From Streptomyces sp. NBC_00102 (lineage in GTDB: Bacteria; Actinomycetota; Actinomycetes; Streptomycetales; Streptomycetaceae): a DNA stretch of 64,000 nucleotides. The notes under the pieces were generated by a model that worked only from the letters and a program-made list of their open reading frames with translations, was not told the DNA's origin and ran no database searches. Below are positions 43,537-52,450 of the stretch, in pieces. Every line of letters starts with the position of its first letter. The first letter of the stretch is position 1. The stretch spans positions 3,658,001-3,722,000 of the forward strand of contig NZ_JAPEMC010000001.1 in assembly GCF_026343115.1 (NCBI RefSeq), read 5' to 3'. The translations under genes and the position numbers were made by a program.

Positions 43537-44520
43537 TCAGCCGTCCTCGCTGAGAATGCCCGACTGGGCTATCAGAAAGCCGAGTTGGGCTCGGCTGCTG
43601 CTTCCGAGGGTGGCGGCGAGCTTGGCGATGTGCGCCCGGCAGGTCCGTACGTTCATCCCGAGCCGACGCGCGATCGAGTCGTCCACGTGGCCCTCGACGA
43701 GGAGTTGGGCGATGGACCGCTGGACCGCGCTGATGCCCTCCGGTGTGGGCTCGTACCGGATCTCCTCCAGCAGCGGGGTGGCGCGGGTCCAGAACTTCTC
43801 GAAGACCGACGCGAGATAGGCGACCAGCCCCGGGTGGCGGAGTTCCAGGGCGACTTGGCGGTCGTCCTGGGCCGGTATGAAGGCGACGGTGCGGTCGAAG
43901 ACGATGAGGCGCTCGATGAGCTCCTCGGAGGTCCTGATCTCGACATTGGCGTCGGCGATGCGTTCCGCGTAGGCCAGGGTGCTGGGGCTGTAGCGGACGG
44001 TGTGCTGGTACAGCGTCCGCATGCGGATGCCCCGGTGGACGACGGAGAGGCCGCGTTCCAGGGCCTTGCCGAGCCGGTCCTCGTTCCTTCCGCCGCCGGG
44101 CTGGATGGTGAGGACCTCGCTGTGGCATTCCGCGGTGGCGACGTCCAGGGCGCCGTTGATCCGGGCCACGCCCTCCAGCACGGTGATGGCGTGGGTGGCG
44201 GGCGGTCCCTGGGCGCTGATGTCCATGAAGGGTTCGAAGGACTGCGCGAGCAGCACCGAGTGGCGCCGGCGCTCCTGTATCTCGCGCTCCAGGGGATTCA
44301 CGTGCTGGGCGAGCGCGGTGGAGGGCGGTACGGGGCGCAGCCAGTCGGGGTCGTCGGGATCGGCGTGCAGCAGGGCGAATTCCATCAGGCACGGGGCCGG
44401 TTCGACCTCTTCGCGCGCGATTCTTCCGGAGCGGAGTGCGCCCGAGTAGAGACGTTTGCCGTCCTCACACAGTTCGGTGATTCCGTGAGGATGTGTCGTT
44501 TTGGTGTCTCTTGTGATCAT
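43537..44520 (-). CDS. LuxR-type HTH regulator
   Basis: 327 aa. C-terminal HTH (AQLLVEGHVDDSIARRLGMN, VRTCRAHIAKLAATLGSSSR, AQLGFLIAQSG) of the LuxR/TrmB-like kind seen in Streptomyces, with a 250-residue N-terminal domain of unknown function (phospholipase-D-like arrangement cannot be confirmed). ATG at 44520 preceded by GGTGGAG. It diverges from the GDIGWD repeat gene across 110 bp and probably controls it. Confidence 0.83.
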   Translation of the reverse strand: MITRDTKTTHPHGITELCEDGKRLYSGALRSGRIAREEVEPAPCLMEFALLHADPDDPDWLRPVPPSTALAQHVNPLEREIQERRRHSVLLAQSFEPFMDISAQGPPATHAITVLEGVARINGALDVATAECHSEVLTIQPGGGRNEDRLGKALERGLSVVHRGIRMRTLYQHTVRYSPSTLAYAERIADANVEIRTSEELIERLIVFDRTVAFIPAQDDRQVALELRHPGLVAYLASVFEKFWTRATPLLEEIRYEPTPEGISAVQRSIAQLLVEGHVDDSIARRLGMNVRTCRAHIAKLAATLGSSSRAQLGFLIAQSGILSEDG

Positions 44521-44541
44521 TTCTCCACCCCCCAGGTTCCT

Positions 44542-44564
44542 GAACATGCAAGAACATGATGCAT
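44542..44564. promoter_or_regulatory. Repeat-rich operator candidate between LuxR-like and repeat-protein genes
   Basis: Two direct GAACATG repeats 10 bp apart (44542 and 44552) overlap an inverted repeat ATGCA-N9-TGCAT (44546-44564), about 25 bp upstream of the regulator start. Confidence 0.45.
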
Positions 44565-44630
44565 CGACTCTGTGGTGTTCACAGGGTCGCGTGAGACATC
44601 GTCTTAGGGACGGGGGAGAAGAATCCACAA

Positions 44631-45206
44631 GTGAGGACGAAGCCGATTATGGATAAGCGAATGCTTCGCTCGGTGCTTGCCGCCTCGTTCGTCGCCGCCC
44701 TGGGTTTCGGGCTGGTGGGCGCGGGCGACATCGGCTGGGACGGTGAGGCGGCTGCTGTCCCGGGGGACATTGGCTGGGACAGTGTGGCTGCGGCGACGCC
44801 CGGTGACATCGGCTGGGACTCGCTGAGCAAGGTGCAGGGTGACATCGGCTGGGACTCGGCGACCGTGGTGCAGGCCTCGGCCACCGGTGACATCGGCTGG
44901 GACTCGCTCAACAAGGTGCAGGGTGACATCGGCTGGGACTCGGCGACCTTGGTGCAGGCCTCGGCCACCGGTGACATCGGCTGGGACTCGCTCAACAAGG
45001 TGCAGGGTGACATCGGCTGGGACTCGCTGAGCAAGGTCCAGGGCGACATCGGCTGGGACTCGGCGACCGTGGTGCAGGCCTCGGCCACCGGTGACATCGG
45101 CTGGGACTCGCTCAACAAGGTGCAGGGTGACATCGGCTGGGACTCCCTGAACAAGGTGCAGGGCGACATCGGCTGGGACTCCCTGCCGGCTTCCGCAGAG
45201 GCATGA
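44631..45206 (+). CDS. Secreted protein of twelve GDIGWD repeats
   Basis: 191 aa from GTG 44631; ATG at 44649 is an alternative. After a signal-like segment (MLRSVLAASFVAALGFGLVG) the whole mature part is twelve repeats of GDIGWD(S) separated by spacers of two lengths: 6 residues (LNKVQ or LSKVQ type, period 12) and 10 residues (ATVVQASAT type, period 16). No cysteine. The family is unknown to me. Trp/Asp periodicity could bind metal or carbohydrate, form a surface fibre, or be a multi-core precursor peptide. The stop overlaps the next start by ATGA. Confidence 0.8.
   Translation: MRTKPIMDKRMLRSVLAASFVAALGFGLVGAGDIGWDGEAAAVPGDIGWDSVAAATPGDIGWDSLSKVQGDIGWDSATVVQASATGDIGWDSLNKVQGDIGWDSATLVQASATGDIGWDSLNKVQGDIGWDSLSKVQGDIGWDSATVVQASATGDIGWDSLNKVQGDIGWDSLNKVQGDIGWDSLPASAEA
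44709..45186. repeat. Tandem coding repeats (36- and 48-bp units)
   Basis: Twelve copies of a GGTGACATCGGCTGGGAC core with 36- or 48-bp periods. Internal copies are nearly identical at the DNA level including third positions, which points to recent expansion or gene conversion. Confidence 0.92.
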
Positions 45207-45523
45207 CCACCCCGCCGGACGACCGGATCTTCCGGCGCGAGATGGCTTCGGCCTATCGCTCGGGGTGGCACTTCGTCGACTTGCTCACCGCTCTGCCGGG
45301 CCCGGGTGACTCGTTGATGGTCACCCTGCTCGGTGAGCCCGTGGTCGTCGTCATGGAGGAGGGCGAAGAGATTCGCGCCTACCGCTGTCTGCGCAGGCCG
45401 AGGGGCGCCCCACAGCCCGTCCGCTGCGAAGTGAGGTACGGCATGATCTTCGTCAATCTGGACCAGCGCGACCACGAACTGTTCGACCCCGAGACCATTT
45501 CCGCCACCCCCCGAAGCGCCTGA
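45203..45523 (+). CDS. Rieske-fold-like protein lacking cluster ligands
   Basis: 106 aa. The layout (SGWHFVDLLTALPGPGDSLM, GEPVVVVMEEGEEIRAYRCL, then VRCEVRYGMIFVNLDQRD) follows the Rieske domain of ring-hydroxylating oxygenases, including the strand after the cluster. The C-x-H and C-x2-H ligands are gone: the first site reads CLRRPRGAP and the second loop is deleted. So it is probably not a redox protein but a scaffold or binding protein. ATG overlaps the repeat-protein stop (ATGA), implying joint function. Confidence 0.65.
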   Translation: MTTPPDDRIFRREMASAYRSGWHFVDLLTALPGPGDSLMVTLLGEPVVVVMEEGEEIRAYRCLRRPRGAPQPVRCEVRYGMIFVNLDQRDHELFDPETISATPRSA

Positions 45524-45564
45524 GCGATCCCCCGAACCACAACATCGCTCAAGCGCATCCCCCA

Positions 45565-45606
45565 CACAGCGGCGCCACCGTGACCTGACACGGTGGCGCC
45601 GCTGTG
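45565..45606. terminator. Bidirectional terminator
   Basis: CACAGCGGCGCCACCGTG-acctga-CACGGTGGCGCCGCTGTG, 18-bp perfect stem between convergent genes. Confidence 0.88.
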
Positions 45607-45709
45607 CTTGTGCCAGGAAGTTTTTCAGGGCCGGGCAGGGCGGCCGGGCGGCCGGGCAGGGCCGGGGAGGGCCGGCGGGACGTCGGCCGGGGCGGCGCCC
45701 TCGGCACCG

Positions 45710-46114
45710 TCAGGCTCGGCCGAGCGCCCGGTCCAGGGCGATCTCGATGACGACCCGCGTCGGGTTGACCCTCGGCTCCCGCCCGTAGCGCTCGGTGTGG
45801 CGGCGCTCGGCGTCCTCGACGGCCTCCCGTTCGGTACGGATCGTGGCGACGCCCTCCAGCGTCGCCCAGCGGGCTCGGTGCATCTGGCAGACCGCGACCC
45901 GCGCCCCCTCGGGCCCCGCGGCCCGGACGTGGGCGACCTTCCGGCTGCCGCCGTCGGTGATGATGCGGGCCAGCCCCGCCTCGGGGTCGTACGTCACGCA
46001 GACCGGTACGACGTGCGGGGTGCCGTCCGGGCGGAGGGTGGTCAGGGTGCAGAGGTGGTACTCGCGCCAGAAGGCGAGGTACTCGGGGCTGGGGTCGCGT
46101 ACGTCGAGGGCCAT
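45710..46114 (-). CDS. PPOX-class F420-dependent protein
   Basis: 134 aa, split-barrel flavin/F420 fold: [36 protein letters not shown] and [16 protein letters not shown] follow the pyridoxamine-phosphate-oxidase-like family used with F420 in actinomycetes. Substrate unknown. ATG at 46114; the promoter region is shared with clpB on the other strand. Confidence 0.85.
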   Translation of the reverse strand: MALDVRDPSPEYLAFWREYHLCTLTTLRPDGTPHVVPVCVTYDPEAGLARIITDGGSRKVAHVRAAGPEGARVAVCQMHRARWATLEGVATIRTEREAVEDAERRHTERYGREPRVNPTRVVIEIALDRALGRA

Positions 46115-46167
46115 GGGTGAAGCCTAGAAGCCGCCCTGTCAGCGGCCTGGTCCTCTCGAATCCTGGC

Positions 46168-46188
46168 CTTGAGTGGAATAGACTCAAC
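46168..46188. promoter_or_regulatory. HAIR (HspR) operator of clpB
   Basis: CTTGAGT-N7-ACTCAAC, one base from the consensus inverted repeat, 79 bp upstream of the clpB start. Confidence 0.9.
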
Positions 46189-46266
46189 TTTGTGCACGTT
46201 GGTCGAATCATGGGCCAGGTGCCGAGCCTGGGCAGGACGCGATTCGACGAGGAGGAGACAGCGCAC

Positions 46267-48873
46267 GTGGACGCCGAGCTGACGAACAAGAGCAGGGACG
46301 CCCTCACCGCGGCCACCGACAGGGCCGTGAAGGACGGACACCCCGATCTGACCCCCGCACACCTGCTGCTCGCGCTGCTCGCGGGTGAAGACAACGAGAA
46401 CATCATCGATCTTCTCGCCGCCGTGGAAGCGGACCAGGCCGCGGTACGCACGGAGACCGAGCGGCTGCTCGGTGCGCTGCCCCGCGTCACCGGTTCCACC
46501 GTGGCGCCGCCGCAGCCCAACCGCGAGCTGCTCGCCGTCGTCAGCGACGCCGCGCGGCGCGCCAAGGACCTGGGCGACGAGTACGTCTCCACCGAGCACC
46601 TCCTCATCGCGGTCGCGGACAAGGGCGGCCGGGCCGGTGAGATCCTCGGTGCGCAGGGGGCCGGTGCGAAGAAGCTGCTGGCCGCGTTCGAGAAGAGCAG
46701 GGGAGGGCGACGGGTGACCACACCCGACCCGGAGGGTCAGTACAAGGCCCTGGAGAAGTTCGGTACGGACTTCACGGCGGCGGCCCGCGAGGGCAAGCTC
46801 GACCCGGTCATCGGCCGGGACCAGGAGATCCGCCGCGTCGTACAGGTGCTCTCGCGCCGTACGAAGAACAACCCGGTCCTCATCGGCGAGCCCGGCGTCG
46901 GCAAGACCGCCGTGGTGGAGGGACTCGCCCAGCGCATCGTCAAGGGCGACGTGCCCGAGTCGCTGCGCGACAAGCGGCTCGTCTCCCTCGACCTCGGAGC
47001 GATGGTCGCGGGCGCGAAGTACCGGGGCGAGTTCGAGGAGCGGCTGAAGACCGTCCTCTCCGAGATCAAGGAGAGCGACGGCAAGGTCATCACCTTCATC
47101 GACGAGCTGCACACCGTCGTCGGCGCGGGCGCCGGCGGCGACTCCGCCATGGACGCGGGCAACATGCTCAAGCCCATGCTGGCCCGCGGCGAGCTGCGGA
47201 TGGTCGGCGCGACCACGCTCGACGAGTACCGCGAGCGGATCGAGAAGGACCCCGCCCTGGAGCGCCGCTTCCAGCAGGTGCTCGTCGCCGAGCCCAGCGT
47301 CGAGGACACCATCGCGATCCTGCGCGGGCTCAAGGGGCGTTACGAGGCGCACCACAAGGTCTCCATCGCGGACGCCGCGCTGGTGGCCGCCGCGACCCTG
47401 TCCGACCGCTACATCACCTCCCGCTTCCTCCCGGACAAGGCGATCGACCTCGTGGACGAGGCCGCATCCCGGCTGCGCATGGAGATCGACTCCTCGCCCG
47501 TCGAGATCGACGAGCTCCAACGCGCCGTGGACCGCCTCCACATGGAGGAGCTGGCGCTGAAGAACGAGACCGACGCCGCCTCCCGGCAGCGGCTGGAGAA
47601 GCTCCGCCGCGACCTCGCCGACAAGGAGGAGGAGCTGCGCGGCCTCACCGCCCGCTGGGAGAAGGAGAAGCAGGGCCTCAACCGGGTCGGCGAGCTGAAG
47701 GAACGACTCGACGATCTGCGCGGCCAGGCCGAACGCGCCCAGCGCGACGGCGACTTCGACACCGCGTCCAAGCTGCTCTACGGCGAGATCCCCGGCCTGG
47801 AACGCGAGTTGGAGGCGGCCGCCGAGGCCGAACAGGTGGCGGCCGAGACGCCCAAGGAGACCCTCGTCAAGGACGAGGTCGGCTCCGACGACATCGCCGA
47901 CGTGGTCGGCGCCTGGACCGGCATCCCGGCCGGCCGCCTGCTGGAGGGCGAGACGCAGAAGCTGCTGCGGATGGAGGAGGAGCTCGGCAAGCGCCTGATC
48001 GGCCAGAGCGAGGCCGTCCGCGCGGTGTCGGACGCGGTACGCCGCACCAGGGCCGGGATCGCCGACCCGGACCGGCCGACCGGCTCGTTCCTCTTCCTCG
48101 GCCCCACCGGCGTCGGCAAGACCGAACTGGCCAAGGCGCTCGCGGACTTCCTCTTCGACGACGAACGGGCCATGGTCCGCGTCGACATGAGCGAGTACAG
48201 CGAGAAGCACAGCGTCGCCCGGCTGGTCGGCGCCCCGCCCGGGTACGTCGGTTACGAGGAGGGCGGCCAGCTCACGGAGGCGGTCCGCCGCCGCCCGTAC
48301 AGCGTGGTGCTCCTCGACGAGGTGGAGAAGGCCCACCCGGAGGTCTTCGACATCCTGCTCCAGGTGCTGGACGACGGCCGGCTCACGGACGGCCAGGGCC
48401 GGACGGTGGACTTCCGCAACACCATCCTGATCCTGACCTCCAACCTGGGCAGCCAGTTCCTGGTCGACCCGCTGCTCAAGCCCGAGGCGAAGAAGGAGCG
48501 GGTACTGGAGGTCGTACGGGCCTCGTTCAAGCCGGAGTTCCTCAACCGGCTGGACGACCTGGTCGTCTTCTCCGCGCTCACCGGCGACGAACTCGCCCAC
48601 ATCGCGGGGCTCCAGATCGGCCGCCTCGCCCAGCGGCTCGCCGACCGGCAGCTCACCCTCGACGTCACCCCGGCCGCACTGGCCTGGCTCGCCGAGAAGG
48701 GCAACGACCCGGCCTACGGCGCCCGGCCGCTGCGCCGCCTCATCCAGACGGCGATCGGCGACCAGCTCGCCCGGGAGATCCTCGCGGGTGAGATCGCGGA
48801 CGGCGACACCGTGCGGGTGGACGTCTTCGGGGAGGGCTCCGAGGCCGGCCTGATCGTGGGTGCGGCGGGCTGA
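46267..48873 (+). CDS. clpB: ATP-dependent disaggregase ClpB
   Basis: 868 aa. N-terminal Clp_N repeat domain, first AAA module ([22 protein letters not shown]), coiled-coil middle domain (about residues 400-520), second AAA module ([25 protein letters not shown]) and C-terminal domain. Rescues aggregated proteins together with DnaK. GTG at 46267 with GAGGAGGAGA upstream. HspR-controlled as in other Streptomyces. Confidence 0.96.
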   Translation: MDAELTNKSRDALTAATDRAVKDGHPDLTPAHLLLALLAGEDNENIIDLLAAVEADQAAVRTETERLLGALPRVTGSTVAPPQPNRELLAVVSDAARRAKDLGDEYVSTEHLLIAVADKGGRAGEILGAQGAGAKKLLAAFEKSRGGRRVTTPDPEGQYKALEKFGTDFTAAAREGKLDPVIGRDQEIRRVVQVLSRRTKNNPVLIGEPGVGKTAVVEGLAQRIVKGDVPESLRDKRLVSLDLGAMVAGAKYRGEFEERLKTVLSEIKESDGKVITFIDELHTVVGAGAGGDSAMDAGNMLKPMLARGELRMVGATTLDEYRERIEKDPALERRFQQVLVAEPSVEDTIAILRGLKGRYEAHHKVSIADAALVAAATLSDRYITSRFLPDKAIDLVDEAASRLRMEIDSSPVEIDELQRAVDRLHMEELALKNETDAASRQRLEKLRRDLADKEEELRGLTARWEKEKQGLNRVGELKERLDDLRGQAERAQRDGDFDTASKLLYGEIPGLERELEAAAEAEQVAAETPKETLVKDEVGSDDIADVVGAWTGIPAGRLLEGETQKLLRMEEELGKRLIGQSEAVRAVSDAVRRTRAGIADPDRPTGSFLFLGPTGVGKTELAKALADFLFDDERAMVRVDMSEYSEKHSVARLVGAPPGYVGYEEGGQLTEAVRRRPYSVVLLDEVEKAHPEVFDILLQVLDDGRLTDGQGRTVDFRNTILILTSNLGSQFLVDPLLKPEAKKERVLEVVRASFKPEFLNRLDDLVVFSALTGDELAHIAGLQIGRLAQRLADRQLTLDVTPAALAWLAEKGNDPAYGARPLRRLIQTAIGDQLAREILAGEIADGDTVRVDVFGEGSEAGLIVGAAG

Positions 48874-48922
48874 CGGTCCCGGTACGGAAGCGGCGGTCGC
48901 GGGCGGTGTGCCCGCGGCCGCC

Positions 48923-49019
48923 GCGAACGCGCTCGGCCGCGGCGAACGCGCTCGGCCGCGGCGAACGCGCTCGGAGGCACCGCCGGACGCCTTGGACGCC
49001 TCAGACGCCCTCAGACGCC
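48923..49019. repeat. Short tandem repeats after clpB
   Basis: Two and a half copies of a 19-bp unit (GCGAACGCGCTCGGCCGCG) at 48923-48974, then degenerate ACGCCTCAG units to about 49026 at the stop of the minus-strand gene. Confidence 0.75.
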
Positions 49020-49544
49020 TCAGACGTCGAAGGGGTGGATGTGTACGAGGAGGGTGCCGTCGTCCCCGTACACGGCCGTCAGGTCGGCGGCCAGGGCCCG
49101 GCCGTGCGGCTGGTCGCCGAACTGGAGATTGCCGCAGGCGTCGACACCGTCGTCGCAGAGGTCCGTGGAGTACCAGGGGTCCGCGATTCCGGGGAACGCC
49201 GTGGCCAGCCAGTCGTCCAGTGCCGTCCGGGTGATCCGGAAGCGGATGTCGTACCCCGCGTCCAGCCAGCTGTTCTCCTCCTGGCACCTCTTGTCGTGCG
49301 CGGCCCCGGGCAGCGGGGCGCCGAGGAACCGCACCGCCTCGTCGCAGGAGACGGTCGGTTTCCCGAACTCCTCGCCGGTCACGGTGGAGAGCAGGAGCTG
49401 CCCGAGGAAGTAGACAGGGATCGCCAACGGTGCCACGACCAGGACGAGAAGCGCGGCCCAGATCCACGGATGCGCCCGCCCGCGGGGCCTTACGGTCTCC
49501 TGCGTGGCCTCGGGCGCCGTATGCGGCGGTATTCGGTCGTCCAC
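49020..49544 (-). CDS. Hypothetical single-pass membrane protein
   Basis: 174 aa. Cytoplasmic N-terminus, one helix (IWAALLVLVVAPLAIPVYFLG, minus end residues about 28-48), then an extracytoplasmic domain with six cysteines (VSCDEAV, DKRCQEE, TDLCDDGVDACG), probably disulfide-bonded. GTG at 49544 has AGGAG 6 nt upstream. No family recognised. Confidence 0.78.
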   Translation of the reverse strand: MDDRIPPHTAPEATQETVRPRGRAHPWIWAALLVLVVAPLAIPVYFLGQLLLSTVTGEEFGKPTVSCDEAVRFLGAPLPGAAHDKRCQEENSWLDAGYDIRFRITRTALDDWLATAFPGIADPWYSTDLCDDGVDACGNLQFGDQPHGRALAADLTAVYGDDGTLLVHIHPFDV

Positions 49545-49715
49545 GGTGTGCTCCTGTCCGAACCGGCCGTGTCGGGCCGGTGAAGTGCGCCGGCTCGGTA
49601 AGACGCGGCCCGGCTCCCGGCCGTTCCGCCGGCAGCGGATCGGACCTGCTGGGGGTTGCCATTCCCCGCCCGCCATGGGGGAGGATGGCGTACAACCGCA
49701 CGAAGGGAAATAACG

Positions 49716-50276
49716 GTGAGCATCGATCCGTCCTCGATTCCTAATTTCGGGGGCCAGCCCGAACCGCAGGCGGCAGGACCGGAGGGCCCCGTCGTCCCTG
49801 ACCAGGACCTCGTCAAGCAGCTCCTGGAGCAGATGGAGCTCAAGTTCGTCGTCGACGACGAGGGCGACCTCGCGGCGCCGTGGGAAGAGTTCCGCACGTA
49901 CTTCATGTTCCGCGGCGAGGCGGACCAGCAGGTCTTCTCGGTGCGGACGTTCTACGACCGCCCGCACGACCTGGACCAGCGCGCCGTCCTGCTGGACGCG
50001 ATCGACGACTGGAACCGCCGCACCCTGTGGCCCAAGGTCTACACGCACTCGCACGAGGGCGAGGAGGGCGAGGCCGGTTCGGTCCGCCTGATCGGTGAGG
50101 CGCAGATGCTCATCGGCACCGGCGTCAGCCTGGAGCACTTCGTCTCCTCCACGGTGAGCTGGGTCCGCGCCTCCATCGAGTTCGACAAGTGGCTCGTCGA
50201 GCGCCTCGGCCTCGCGCCGGTCGAGGACAAGGCCGAGGGCTCCGCCGAGTCGGCCGACGAGACGCCCGAGGGCTGA
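49716..50276 (+). CDS. YbjN domain protein
   Basis: 186 aa. Contains LLEQMELKFVVDDEGDLAAP, YFMFRGEADQQVFSVRTFYD and SVSWVRASIEFDKWLVERLG, the usual pattern of YbjN-type (bacterial sensory-transduction regulator-like) proteins with the T3SS-chaperone-like fold. GTG at 49716 after GAAGGGA. Role unknown; monocistronic. Confidence 0.82.
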   Translation: MSIDPSSIPNFGGQPEPQAAGPEGPVVPDQDLVKQLLEQMELKFVVDDEGDLAAPWEEFRTYFMFRGEADQQVFSVRTFYDRPHDLDQRAVLLDAIDDWNRRTLWPKVYTHSHEGEEGEAGSVRLIGEAQMLIGTGVSLEHFVSSTVSWVRASIEFDKWLVERLGLAPVEDKAEGSAESADETPEG

Positions 50277-50415
50277 CCGACCCCGATTCGCGGGTCGCAC
50301 CCGCACGACGCCCGGCCGGGCGGCGGTCACCACGACCGCCGACCCGGCCGTCGGTGTTTCCGGGGAGCGGGAGGCGCCGGATCCGCCGCCCGGCGGAGCG
50401 CCTTCGCCCGCCGCC

Positions 50416-51582
50416 TCAGGGCGCCGGCCGCTTGAGCCGGCTCACCGCCTCTTCCAGCACGGCCGTCCGCTTGCAGAAGGCGAACCGGACCTGGGTGCGG
50501 CCGGCCTCCTGGTCGTCGTAGAAGACGGCGTTGGGCACGGCGACGACGCCGGCGCGCTCGGGGAGGGCGCGGCAGAAGGCGATGCCGTCCTTCTCGCCGA
50601 GGGGGGCCACGTCGGTGGTGACGAAGTACGTGCCCTGGGGGCGGTACACCTCGAAGCCGGCCGCGGCGAGGCCGTCCGTGAGGAGGTCGCGCTTGGCGCG
50701 GAGGTCCTCGCGGAAGCCGGTGAAGAACGCGTCGGGGAGGGCCAGGGCTTCGGCGACGGCGTACTGGAGCGGGCCGCCGCTCACGAAGGTGAGGTACTGC
50801 TTCGCGGTGCGTACCGCGGTGACGAGGGCGGCGGAGCCGGTGACCCAGCCGATCTTCCAGCCGGTGTACGAGAAGGTCTTGCCGGCCGAGGAAATGGAGA
50901 CCGTTCGGTCGCGCATACCCGGCAGCGAGATGAGGGGGACGTGGTCCCCGTCGAAGGCGAGGTGTTCGTAGACCTCGTCGGTGACGACCAGGAGGTCGTG
51001 CTCGACGGCGAGGCGGGCGATGGCGCTGAGTTCCTCGCGGGTGAGGACCATGCCGGTCGGGTTGTGCGGGCTGTTCAGGAGCAGCAGCCGGGTCCGCGGG
51101 GTGATGGCGTCCCGGAGCGCGTCGAGGTCGGGGCGGAAGTCCGGGGCGCGCAGGGTGAGGGGGACGCGGACGCCGCCGGCCATGGCGATGCACGCCGCGT
51201 AGGAGTCGTAGAACGGCTCGAAGGCGATGACCTCGTCGCCCGGCTCCAGGAGGGCCAGCATGCTCGCGGCGACGGCCTCGGTGGCGCCCGCGGTGACCAG
51301 GACCTCGGTGTCGGGATCGAAGGCCAGGCCGTAGAAGCGCTGCTGGTGGCCGGCGACGGCGGTACGCAGTTCGGGGATGCCGGGGCCGGGAGGGTACTGG
51401 TTGCCCTTGCCGTCACGCAGGGCGCGGACGGCGGCCTCGCGGATCTCCTCGGGGCCGTCGGTGTCGGGGAAGCCCTGCCCCAGGTTGATGGCGCCGGTCG
51501 TGAGTGCCAGGGCCGACATCTCCGCGAAGATCGTCGTTCCGTGTCCGTCCAGCCTGCGGTTCAGCAGTGGCCTGCGGCTCAT
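50416..51582 (-). CDS. PLP-dependent aminotransferase (class I/II)
   Basis: 388 aa. Fold-type I enzyme: INLGQGFPDTDGP, NQYPPGPGIPELRTAVA, NSPHNPTGMVLTREE, PLP Lys in SISSAGKTFSYTGWKIGW and Arg in RTQVRFAFCK. The pattern resembles kynurenine/methionine aminotransferases and the DapC-like N-succinyldiaminopimelate aminotransferase of actinobacteria; substrate cannot be chosen from sequence. ATG at 51582. Monocistronic. Confidence 0.9.
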   Translation of the reverse strand: MSRRPLLNRRLDGHGTTIFAEMSALALTTGAINLGQGFPDTDGPEEIREAAVRALRDGKGNQYPPGPGIPELRTAVAGHQQRFYGLAFDPDTEVLVTAGATEAVAASMLALLEPGDEVIAFEPFYDSYAACIAMAGGVRVPLTLRAPDFRPDLDALRDAITPRTRLLLLNSPHNPTGMVLTREELSAIARLAVEHDLLVVTDEVYEHLAFDGDHVPLISLPGMRDRTVSISSAGKTFSYTGWKIGWVTGSAALVTAVRTAKQYLTFVSGGPLQYAVAEALALPDAFFTGFREDLRAKRDLLTDGLAAAGFEVYRPQGTYFVTTDVAPLGEKDGIAFCRALPERAGVVAVPNAVFYDDQEAGRTQVRFAFCKRTAVLEEAVSRLKRPAP

Positions 51583-51758
51583 CTCTCCACCGTCCTCGAT
51601 GCGGGCCGGCGTCTCCGGGACCCGTGGTCATCCTGTCGGCAAGCTCTGGAGTTGCTCAAGTCCGCTTTGGTGCGGACGTGGCCGGGGCATCCCACCGGCA
51701 TCCGAGCGGGTTCGGAGGGTGGCGGGGGCCGCCACGGGGGACGGAAGGATGTGAGGGC

Positions 51759-52073
51759 GTGGAATACGTCCTGGTGGGGCTGATCGTGCTGGCGGTGGCG
51801 GGGATCGTCGTGAGGGCCGCGAGGTGGCCGTGGCGGACCCGTTCGGGGTCCACCGCGCGTGGTGGCCCGCGTGGGTACTCGGTGCGTACGAAGAAGACGC
51901 GCCGCTCGTCGGGGCGCGGGTGGTCGTCCGGCGACAGCTGGTGGGCGGGCGGCGGAGATTCGGCCGGGGACGGCGGCTCCAGCCACTCGGGTGGCCACTC
52001 GTGCGGCGGTGGCCACTCCTGCGGCGGCGGGTCCTCGTGCGGGGGCGGCTGCGGCGGCGGAGGAGGCGACTGA
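51759..52073 (+). CDS. Small membrane protein with Cys/His/Gly-rich tail
   Basis: 104 aa. N-terminal membrane helix (VEYVLVGLIVLAVAGIVVRA), a basic stretch, then a low-complexity tail with HSGGHSCGGGHSCGGGSSCG and CGGGCGGGGGD: six Cys/His-containing repeats that could bind metal. GTG at 51759 with GGAAGGA upstream. Similar small proteins occur in Streptomyces; role unknown. Confidence 0.7.
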   Translation: MEYVLVGLIVLAVAGIVVRAARWPWRTRSGSTARGGPRGYSVRTKKTRRSSGRGWSSGDSWWAGGGDSAGDGGSSHSGGHSCGGGHSCGGGSSCGGGCGGGGGD

Positions 52074-52122
52074 CGCGCGGTCGCGGTCGGCGCCGGTTCG
52101 GCGCATTGGCGTGCGGCAGGAC

Positions 52123-52160
52123 GGGGCCCGGCCGGGGTTGATCAACTCCGGCCGGGCCCC
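52123..52160. terminator. Hairpin terminator
   Basis: GGGGCCCGGCCGG...CCGGCCGGGCCCC (13 bp, plus near-symmetrical loop GTTGATCAAC), 50 bp after the small membrane protein gene. The remaining 52161-52450 holds no gene apart from a low-quality upstream extension of the next one. Confidence 0.8.
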
Positions 52161-52450
52161 GGGCTGTTGCGGATCTTCGGTGCGGCCGGGCGGGCGGAGG
52201 GCGGGGACCGGGAGGCGCGCGGGCACGTTTTTGTTGAACAGGTGAGCTGTATTGCCCCCCAGGGGATGGAAACCACGTCAAGTTGGTCAAAAACGCGGTG
52301 AGTGCGGCGTAGTTCGTGATTCCCTCGTTTGACCGAACATTTCAGCCCACGGACCCCAGTTGGGCCGGATCGGGCGCTTCCCACCTCCTCCACGTCAGTG
52401 CTCCGGTGGCGCCCCCTGCTCATGTGTCCCTGCGTTTGCGGAGCCGACCC

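Noticed and set aside
44709..45186. Regular repeats at two spacings resembling a CRISPR array
   Set aside because: Spacers are themselves repeated, frame is kept throughout, and the whole stretch encodes a signal-peptide protein; no cas genes nearby.
45203..45523. Functional Rieske ferredoxin
   Set aside because: Both C-x-H and C-x2-H ligand pairs are missing, so no 2Fe-2S cluster is expected.
46042..49701. 1219-codon open frame on the minus strand across clpB
   Set aside because: It is antisense to a complete ClpB with all motifs; long antisense frames are normal at this GC content.
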